From Spirochaetaceae bacterium (GTDB lineage: Bacteria; Spirochaetota; Spirochaetia; B11-G9): DNA of 8,408 bases. The DNA lies in the NCBI GenBank assembly GCA_030600745.1, contig JAUVLL010000128.1, positions 1 to 8,408 of the forward strand, read 5' to 3'. Under the pieces are notes generated by a model. The model saw only the letters and a program-made list of their open reading frames with translations, did no database searches and had not been told where the DNA came from. Position numbers and translations under genes: made by a program. Positions 1 to 5,890 of this stretch are shown here, one piece after another; positions within the stretch are counted from its first letter, which is position 1; the number at the start of each line of letters is the position of its first letter.

Positions 1-7
1 TAAAATG

Positions 8-47
8 AAAAAAAAAAAAACATGCTTTACATTTTTTACAACATGTT
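8..47. repeat. A13 tract and AACATG repeat/palindrome upstream of the cfpA promoter
   Basis: Thirteen consecutive A residues occupy 8-20. AACATG follows at 19-24, and the 8-bp palindrome AACATGTT lies at 40-47, so AACATG (19-24) and CATGTT (42-47) form an inverted pair around a T-rich centre. The A-tract lies just upstream of the likely -35 box, where an A-rich UP element or bent DNA would strengthen a promoter. The palindrome falls between the -35 and -10 boxes, a common operator position. Both roles are inferred from position only. A 13-base homopolymer is also prone to length changes. Confidence 0.4.
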
Positions 48-63
48 GATATTATTATACTAT
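35..63 (+). promoter_or_regulatory. Probable sigma-70-type promoter of cfpA
   Basis: A -35-like TTTACA sits at 35-40. Two overlapping -10 candidates follow: TATACT at 56-61 (five of six consensus bases, 15-bp spacer) and TACTAT at 58-63 (weaker, but an ideal 17-bp spacer). Transcription would begin near 66-72 and leave a leader of about 15-20 bases with the ribosome site AAGGAG (75-80), six bases before the ATG. The sequence supports a housekeeping promoter, and the exact -10 is undecided. The short leader and good ribosome site suit an abundant structural protein. Confidence 0.55.
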
Positions 64-86
64 AGTACTAATCGAAGGAGAGTGTA

Positions 87-2132
87 ATGGGAAGTATAGA
101 TCTACCGAAAAGCCCAATGGTCTTTCATCCGGAAAAAAGGAGTGCGGTGGGTTCTCGAAACTCCCTTGCCCAGGAGAGTAGAGATCAGCAGGCCGAAGTT
201 GACAATCTTCTTGAGGAAGAAGTCGACAAAGTAATGAATCACGTTTCAAGTAAACTTCCGGACGAAGTTTTAAACGAACTTGATGTAATGGGTGGTTTAA
301 AAGAGAAAGTATACAACTACTTTAATCAGAATTATCAGAACATGTTTAACAGGTATATTGTAACTACTGAAGATGAGATGATAAAAAAAGTAAGGAATTT
401 TGTTGACCGTGAGGAGATGAAAGTTCTTACAAGGTATACACCTAAGGAAATAGCAACACTTCTTGATGAAGTCGGTGGTATGGACAGATTTAATACAGGT
501 GAAATTGAGAAATCAATTGTCAACATGTATGGACATCTCCAGGGGCATATACAAAGAGGTGTTAATGAGCTCGAAAATCTTACAAACTCACTTCTACGTC
601 AAAAAACTGATGTAGGTGCTTTTATAAGAGGAGAAAATGCATATTCTGTAGTTAAATGTGCCTTTAAAGATAATCTTACCAGGCCAAAAACTGTAACAGA
701 AGTAAAATTATCAATTAATATCCTTGATTCTGAACTGATAAGCCCTATTTTCCATTATCAGGTAACTGTTGAATATCTTATTAAAGATCTGATAGGGAAA
801 AATATTATTGACTTGATTGATAAGGAAATTGAACAGTTTAAGGATGATCGAATTGATCAGGGGCTTGAAGAACTTGCAGATAGTGAAATTGTCTTTGAAA
901 AAATGAAAAGAGTTGAAAACCATACTTCTGACGACTCAGAAAGTCCAAAATCACTGCGTTACAGACATATGGCAAAAACTTTAATGAGCAGACTTGAAGG
1001 TTTAAGAGCAGAAATTGATCCTGAAGAATTTGATCAGCTTAACATAAGAGAAAATCTTAAGAAGATTATTGATCTTGAGAATATCAGAAACAGAGGATAT
1101 AACACAGCTATCAACTCAATCACTTCTATTCTCGACACTTCCAGGATGGGATATCAGTATATTGAAAACCTTAAAAATGGACGTGAACTTATTATACGTG
1201 AGTATGAAGATACAGATCCTAAAACTCTTCCTGATGAAAGATACAGTATTCGGATGAAATACTATGATAATGCACAGTTAATAGAAGAACAGAAAGCATA
1301 TGATGTTCAGATTGCTGCATTTCAGGTAGAAGTTGAGCATCTGTGGGATGTTCTTAATATGGTTTATGTAGACAGTAAGTTTCTGAAAAGAATTTCTGAC
1401 TATGAAGATCTTGCCAAGGCTTACAGGAACAAGATCAAGAAGAAAATTAAAATTAAGACAAATGATCCTGTTTATGAAGATATTGACAAGGTATGGAATG
1501 AGATATCCTTCATGAAACCTGCAGAAACAGATGTTGAAGAACGAAATAGAACGTATCTTTTTGAAAAAGATGAAGTTAAAAGAAGACTTGTACTTATGAA
1601 AGAAAAACTTCAGGGTATGTATGGTTATAAATATCCTATGCAGAGACGTGTTATGCAGGAAAGATTAGACTTTCTTGAACAGGAATTTAATAAGTTTGAT
1701 TATATGATAAACCCTTATCATATTCAGACTGGAATACTTTTGGATGTTGATATTACTTCCATTAAAAGAAAGAAAGCTACCCTTGATGGTATGGCAAACG
1801 TACTCAATGAGTTTCTGAATGGAGTTTCGAAAGGTTTTCAGGATGCGGCATTTGCATCTTTCTCCCGAAGAAGATCCACAGTTCGTGGTGATATTGATCA
1901 GCATTTTGGAGATCCTAATGAATTGGAGTTGCTTGAAGAAGGGCAGCAAAATAAGGGTCAATCATATCTTGATATGCTGAATACTCCTGCTGATGAACCT
2001 GAAACTACAATTAAGAAGCAAAAAAAAGCTGCCCCTGTGACTAAGACCCGTAAAAGAAAGGGAGTTGTCGATTCTGGTAAAAAAGGAAGGGGTCGACCCA
2101 AAAAGGCAAATGGTGGATTGAGAACATTATAA
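87..2132 (+). CDS. cfpA: Cytoplasmic filament protein CfpA, with an AT-hook-like basic C-terminal tail
   Basis: This is the subunit of the cytoplasmic filament ribbon that runs under the inner membrane along the treponeme cell. From published work, loss of cfpA in T. denticola disturbs cell division and chromosome distribution. The 681-aa length is close to the T. pallidum protein (about 678 aa). Family blocks seen include VDNLLEEEVDKVMNHV (residues 38-53), YNYFNQNYQNM, REEMKVLTRYTPKEI, LLRQKTDVGAFIRGENAY, SPIFHYQVTVEYLIKDL, GLRAEIDPEEFD and SFSRRRSTVRGDIDQHFGD. There is no signal peptide or membrane segment; the protein is highly charged and mostly helical. Unusually, residues about 642-681 form a Lys/Arg-rich tail containing KKGRGRPKK (665-673), a textbook AT-hook core; I do not recall this from the T. 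pallidum protein. The ATG at 87 has AAGGAG six bases upstream and fits the family N-terminus. A strong terminator follows the stop codon. Confidence 0.95.
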   Translation: MGSIDLPKSPMVFHPEKRSAVGSRNSLAQESRDQQAEVDNLLEEEVDKVMNHVSSKLPDEVLNELDVMGGLKEKVYNYFNQNYQNMFNRYIVTTEDEMIKKVRNFVDREEMKVLTRYTPKEIATLLDEVGGMDRFNTGEIEKSIVNMYGHLQGHIQRGVNELENLTNSLLRQKTDVGAFIRGENAYSVVKCAFKDNLTRPKTVTEVKLSINILDSELISPIFHYQVTVEYLIKDLIGKNIIDLIDKEIEQFKDDRIDQGLEELADSEIVFEKMKRVENHTSDDSESPKSLRYRHMAKTLMSRLEGLRAEIDPEEFDQLNIRENLKKIIDLENIRNRGYNTAINSITSILDTSRMGYQYIENLKNGRELIIREYEDTDPKTLPDERYSIRMKYYDNAQLIEEQKAYDVQIAAFQVEVEHLWDVLNMVYVDSKFLKRISDYEDLAKAYRNKIKKKIKIKTNDPVYEDIDKVWNEISFMKPAETDVEERNRTYLFEKDEVKRRLVLMKEKLQGMYGYKYPMQRRVMQERLDFLEQEFNKFDYMINPYHIQTGILLDVDITSIKRKKATLDGMANVLNEFLNGVSKGFQDAAFASFSRRRSTVRGDIDQHFGDPNELELLEEGQQNKGQSYLDMLNTPADEPETTIKKQKKAAPVTKTRKRKGVVDSGKKGRGRPKKANGGLRTL

Positions 2133-2150
2133 AAGTAAGAAACATATTAA

Positions 2151-2181
2151 ATCGCCCTGTATAACAGGGCGATCTTTTTTT
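2151..2181 (+). terminator. Strong intrinsic terminator after cfpA, abutting the next gene's ribosome site
   Basis: ATCGCCCTGT (2151-2160) and ACAGGGCGAT (2164-2173) form a perfect 10-bp stem around a three-base centre (realistically 9 bp with a five-base loop). A C and seven T residues (2175-2181) follow. This is a classic Rho-independent terminator 18 bases after the cfpA stop. The Shine-Dalgarno AAGGAG begins at 2182, immediately after the T-tract, and I see no clear promoter between it and the following gene. It therefore probably works as a partial terminator that sets high cfpA and lower downstream expression. Confidence 0.9.
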
Positions 2182-2187
2182 AAGGAG
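2182..2187 (+). promoter_or_regulatory. Ribosome binding site of the HPr-like gene; decides between TTG and ATG start
   Basis: AAGGAG lies nine bases before a TTG (2197) and twelve before the adjacent ATG (2200), which are consecutive codons in one frame. Spacing favours the TTG, while codon preference favours the ATG. The choice changes the product by only one residue. The site lies eight bases after the terminator stem, so a folded hairpin would sit close to an initiating ribosome. Confidence 0.7.
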
Positions 2188-2196
2188 AGTATTAAA

Positions 2197-3198
2197 TTGA
2201 TGAATCATTTATATGAATTTGAAAATCTCTCAACAAAATCAAGCTTCAACACTGCTCTCGGTCATTTTCAGACTGTAGCTGAGATACTGGGAACTTTTGA
2301 CGATTATATAAATATTGCAGATTCTCTGAATGAACTGATGCAGGAAAAGTCTATTGGCCAGAATCAGCTTATTCCTACTGTAAATGCAATTTTATTTGAC
2401 AAACTTAATTATAGGTATAACTCTTATAATGTTACGAAAACTGTTGAAAATTTTGATATTCTTGTTGAAGAAACAAAAAAATGGAATGGTATTGATCTGG
2501 TAATGGTATATTATCATCCTGATTTAGGTCCGATGTTAATAAATCCAAAAAATAAAAGTCATTTTGATTCAATTCATACTTTTAAACGAAATGAACTTAT
2601 TACCATATATGCAGGAAACTTTTCACCTGATAATAACAGGAAAATTGCAGATTCGGCTATTTCAGCTATCATCAAGTATCTTAACGGAAACAAATTAAGT
2701 GCTCCAGTTGATCTGAAAAATGGTAAATTTATATACAGTAAAAAAACGACTGTTAAGGAAAAAGTTGTTTCTTCTTCAAAACAAAGTAAGTTAAAAACCA
2801 GAGTAAGTTCAAAGGCTGCCGGAAAAGTTAAAATTCAGCAACAGGTAGAAGAAGTTGTCTCCAAACCCAAGAGAATTACACCTTATTATTCTGTTCCAGT
2901 TACAAATGAGCTGTTTCATAATGGGAATGTTGAAGCATGGAAGAAGATTATTCAAAGTTATAAAGCAAAGTATTCTGGTTTGGAAGTGTATATTTATTAT
3001 GATGGAGAGCGTATACACGAAATAGCTTCACTCTTTAAATGGGGAAAGGTAAAACACGGCAGTACAATTCTATTTGCAGTAGCTGGTGATAATATTAAGG
3101 ATGTGGCTAAACTTCAGAGGTATCTTAAGCAAGGTGCAAGCATTATGTTTGAATCTTTTCTGAAATTTCCTGTTAATAAGATACTTAATTTGTTCTGA
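2197..3198 (+). CDS. Conserved spirochaetal protein of unknown function with two probable HPr-like domains
   Basis: I do not recognise a named family. By position it corresponds to the gene between cfpA and ppdK in T. pallidum (TP0747, from memory). The product is 333 aa with no signal peptide or membrane segment. Residues 1-75 look helical. Residues about 83-163 and 229-315 share one layout: VE.., a helix, G(I/L)(D/E) before a strand ending YY, a second strand ending in AG, then a helix. The second copy resembles HPr: TNEL near strand 1, a helix, then GLEVYIYYDGERI, EIASLFKWGKVKHG, STILFAVAGDN and a final helix, echoing HPr's DGK.V, SIMG.M.LG.K.GD.I.I.AEGED and last helix. The HPr active-site HARP motif is absent; the only nearby histidine is His241 (ELFHNGN). 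A Lys/Ser-rich linker (about 181-228) joins the domains. The gene lies 14 bases before the PPDK-like gene, suggesting a joint role. The coding call is sure; the HPr-like fold is a moderate inference. Confidence 0.85.
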   Translation: MMNHLYEFENLSTKSSFNTALGHFQTVAEILGTFDDYINIADSLNELMQEKSIGQNQLIPTVNAILFDKLNYRYNSYNVTKTVENFDILVEETKKWNGIDLVMVYYHPDLGPMLINPKNKSHFDSIHTFKRNELITIYAGNFSPDNNRKIADSAISAIIKYLNGNKLSAPVDLKNGKFIYSKKTTVKEKVVSSSKQSKLKTRVSSKAAGKVKIQQQVEEVVSKPKRITPYYSVPVTNELFHNGNVEAWKKIIQSYKAKYSGLEVYIYYDGERIHEIASLFKWGKVKHGSTILFAVAGDNIKDVAKLQRYLKQGASIMFESFLKFPVNKILNLF

Positions 3199-3212
3199 TA
3201 AAAGAGGATTAT

Positions 3213-5846
3213 ATGAAAAAAAACATACATTTTTTTAGCAGAAATAATTATATTAAAAATAAAAATATTTTGGATAAGCTGGGAATACGAGGAAAAGAAG
3301 CTATGGATTTTGCGGCTCTCGATCTGCCAATACTCCCCGGTTTTATTCTGGATTCCGAGATCGCTGCACATCTTGAAAACGAGAATATTTCTACTAATAT
3401 TAAATCTTTTATTAAAAAATGTGAGAATATAACCGGTAAAAAATTTGGTGACACTTCCAATCCACTACTCGTTAAAATTGTTATCAGTCCAAATCTTGTT
3501 ATTGTTAATTATCCGGCACTGCATAATTTTGGTTTAACTGACAGTACAATAACTGGTTTTACTAATTTTGTTGGCGAGGATTTTGGTTATCATGAAATAC
3601 TCTTTCAGATTAAAGGTTTCCTGCAAATTGAGCAAAAAATAGCTGATCTTCAGAATAGAACAAGTGATTCGAAAAATATTACCAAAAAGATAACGGATAT
3701 CACAAAGTATATTAATAGTGATATTAAAGCTGACAAGATAAAAAAGATAATTACTGAGTACAGAAAGCTTCTTCCTGATGATTTTTATTCTGATGTTTAC
3801 AGGCAGCTTGAAATTGTACTAAAAAGAATAAGCCTTATGTTGTCCCTTGATGAATTGGATGATGATGATGCTGCATTGATAGTTCAGCCTATGGTATATG
3901 GCAATTATGGCAAAGATTCTGCCAGTGGACAGTTTTTTACCAGAGATGTAGTTACAGGAGAAGATATTCTTTCAGGTTGGTTTGAACAGAATAAATTTAA
4001 TTCAATTGAGACAAAAGGTAAGGATATACAAAAAATTGGATCTGAATTTCTTAAAGAATTAAAAAAAGTTGCAAGAATTGTAGAAGATCGTTTCAAAGAG
4101 ATTAGATCCATAAGATTTACCGTTGAAAATGGCAGGGTTTGGCTGATTGATCAAAGACCGCTCATGTCTAAATCAACACAATCTGATATTAAATCACTTT
4201 TGGATCTTTACAGGCGAAAGGTAATTACTAAAGAATATCTAATAAATGCTATTAAACCGGAACAGTTAAATGAAATTCTTCACCCAATTATCAATCCCGC
4301 TTCAGTTAAAGGTTTTAAGAATATAACAGGTGGTGTTGCAGGAGCCCCCGGTGCTGCTATTGGAAGGGTTTATTTTACAACTAACAGTCTTATTGATGCA
4401 TATAAGATTGCACATCAAAAGGGTTTGGATCCCAGGCTTATCCTGTGTATGAATTCAACTTTTGCAGAGGACGTAAAAGCTATAGAAGTTGCAACCGGAG
4501 TTCTTTCTGCTGAAGGTGGATACGCTGCTCATGCATCCGTTGTAGCCAGACAATATGGGAAAATTTCTTTAGTTGCGGAAGATCTCAAAGTTACTGGAAA
4601 TAAAGCAGTTATCAGTGGAAAAACGATTAAAGAGGGAGATATTATTACCCTGAATGTACCTCATTACGGTAATCCAAATGTCTATTTTGGTGAAGCAAAA
4701 CTTATTGAGCCTGATCCCGAAAAATCGGGTCTTTTGGAATTTGTAAAAATAATAAAGTCGAGTCTGGAAAATTTCCATGTCAGGGTAAATGCAGATAAAT
4801 CGAGGGATGCCAATTTAGCTGTAAAGTTTGGAGCTGAAGGAATAGGTCTTTGCAGAACAGAACATATGTTTTTTGATTCAAAAAGAATAAATGTTTTTAG
4901 AAGAATGATTATTTCTGAAACTTTTGGTGAAAGGGTTAAAGCTCTTAAAAAGCTTAAAACCATGCAAAAAGATGATTTTTACGAACTTTTCAAAGCTATG
5001 GATGGGCAAGAGGTGACCATACGCCTGCTTGATGCTCCATTACACGAATTTTTACCTCATAACAAAGATGAGATGCAGCTTTTTATTGAATTTATGAAAA
5101 ATGAAAAAGATGCAAAAAATGTTACTGCTAAAGAGATTTCAGCTAACATGGATAATTTACGTGAATTTAATCCAATGCTTGGGCATAGAGGGTGTCGTAT
5201 TGCTGTTTCATATCCTGAAATTTATGAGATGCAGATGGAAGCCATTTTTGAAGCACTGTATAAGTTAAAAAATGATGGAGTAAAGGTTAAACCAGAAATT
5301 ATGATTCCTCTTATAATGAATGAAGATGAATTAAAACTTATAATTTATGGTAAAAGAATTGAGGGACAAACTTATAAAGGATTGAAACAGATAGAACTTG
5401 ATCTTAGAAAGAAACTAAAAGCACCCTCAATTCCATATAGATTTGGTACAATGATTGAATTACCGGTAGCGGCTTTAGCTGCTGGAGAAATTGCTAAATA
5501 TGCAGAATTTTTCTCATTTGGAACTAATGACCTTACACAAACTACAATAGGTCTTTCCAGAGATGATTATACTTCGTTTATGCCGGATTACACCTTGTTT
5601 GATATTATAGATGGAAATCCCTTTATTAAGCTTAATAAACACGTAAAAGAGCTTGTGCAGATAGCTGTCAGAAGAGGCAGTATGACAAGACCAGGTCTGA
5701 CAAAAGGGTTGTGTGGTGAACATGGTGCAGTTCCTGAAAATATTAAATTCTGTATGAATGCAGGACTGGATTATGTGTCATGCAGTGTTTATTCTGTACC
5801 AATAGCTCTGCTTGCAGTAGCCCAGGAAACAATAAAGGAAAAATAA
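3213..5846 (+). CDS. ppdK: Pyruvate,phosphate dikinase family protein with a degenerate ATP-binding domain
   Basis: PPDK interconverts PEP + AMP + PPi and pyruvate + ATP + Pi in the cytoplasm through a phosphohistidine. The 877 aa match the usual length (about 874). The C-terminal PEP/pyruvate domain (about 515-877) is intact: GIGLCRTEHMFF (Arg548), IRLLDAPLHEFLP (Arg604, Asp607), NPMLGHRGCR, GTMIELP (Glu749), FSFGTNDLTQ (Asn772, Asp773) and GLCGEHG (Cys834). The swivel domain (about 371-490) keeps the carrier His440 in GGYAAHASVVAR, but the neighbouring regulatory Thr-Ser is Ala-Ala. The N-terminal ATP-grasp domain is recognisable (LPILPGF, ITGKKFGD, SGQFFTRDVVTGE, FTVENGRVWLIDQRP), yet residues equivalent to C. 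symbiosum K22, R92, D321, E323 and Q335 are R26, V90, S299, R301 and D313; only R337 remains (R315). The VRSGA..SMPGMMDT and AQGEDVVAG blocks are gone. PEP to His transfer looks possible; ATP formation is doubtful. The ATG has GAGG five bases upstream and follows the HPr-like gene by 14 bases. The ppdK symbol reflects family membership, not proven activity. Confidence 0.9.
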   Translation: MKKNIHFFSRNNYIKNKNILDKLGIRGKEAMDFAALDLPILPGFILDSEIAAHLENENISTNIKSFIKKCENITGKKFGDTSNPLLVKIVISPNLVIVNYPALHNFGLTDSTITGFTNFVGEDFGYHEILFQIKGFLQIEQKIADLQNRTSDSKNITKKITDITKYINSDIKADKIKKIITEYRKLLPDDFYSDVYRQLEIVLKRISLMLSLDELDDDDAALIVQPMVYGNYGKDSASGQFFTRDVVTGEDILSGWFEQNKFNSIETKGKDIQKIGSEFLKELKKVARIVEDRFKEIRSIRFTVENGRVWLIDQRPLMSKSTQSDIKSLLDLYRRKVITKEYLINAIKPEQLNEILHPIINPASVKGFKNITGGVAGAPGAAIGRVYFTTNSLIDAYKIAHQKGLDPRLILCMNSTFAEDVKAIEVATGVLSAEGGYAAHASVVARQYGKISLVAEDLKVTGNKAVISGKTIKEGDIITLNVPHYGNPNVYFGEAKLIEPDPEKSGLLEFVKIIKSSLENFHVRVNADKSRDANLAVKFGAEGIGLCRTEHMFFDSKRINVFRRMIISETFGERVKALKKLKTMQKDDFYELFKAMDGQEVTIRLLDAPLHEFLPHNKDEMQLFIEFMKNEKDAKNVTAKEISANMDNLREFNPMLGHRGCRIAVSYPEIYEMQMEAIFEALYKLKNDGVKVKPEIMIPLIMNEDELKLIIYGKRIEGQTYKGLKQIELDLRKKLKAPSIPYRFGTMIELPVAALAAGEIAKYAEFFSFGTNDLTQTTIGLSRDDYTSFMPDYTLFDIIDGNPFIKLNKHVKELVQIAVRRGSMTRPGLTKGLCGEHGAVPENIKFCMNAGLDYVSCSVYSVPIALLAVAQETIKEK

Positions 5847-5850
5847 CATA

Positions 5851-5883
5851 ACGTAGGGAAGGGTTTTAAACCCTTCCCTACGT
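5851..5883. terminator. Bidirectional terminator between convergent genes
   Basis: ACGTAGGGAAGGGTTT and AAACCCTTCCCTACGT are perfect 16-base arms around one central T; in RNA this would be about 13 bp with a seven-base TTTTAAA loop. It fills the 44-bp gap between the PPDK-like stop (5846) and the convergent 181-aa gene's stop (5891). On the minus strand the hairpin is followed by TATGTTATTTTTCC, a usable U-rich tail. On the plus strand the tail (ATTATTCTT) is weaker. It probably stops both transcripts. Confidence 0.85.
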
Positions 5884-5890
5884 ATTATTC

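Noticed and set aside
1665..1961. Minus-strand open frame of 98 codons inside cfpA, and similar short frames inside the other large genes
   Set aside because: They lie opposite well-supported genes, lack ribosome sites, and encode low-complexity Ile/Leu/Phe/Lys-rich products typical of antisense frames in AT-rich DNA.
4714..4735. CCCGA-AAAA-TCGGG hairpin followed by TCTTTT inside the PPDK-like gene, resembling a terminator
   Set aside because: The stem is only 5 bp and the T-run is short and interrupted. It lies in a well-supported reading frame at the boundary between the histidine and PEP domains, so chance is the best explanation.
3213..5846. PTS Enzyme I as the primary identity of the 877-aa protein
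   Set aside because: Domain order (ATP-grasp remnant, swivel histidine, PEP domain), length and motifs such as CRTEHMFF and RLLDAPLHEFLP are PPDK-type. Enzyme I is about 570 aa with the histidine domain first. Only a functional resemblance to Enzyme I is proposed.
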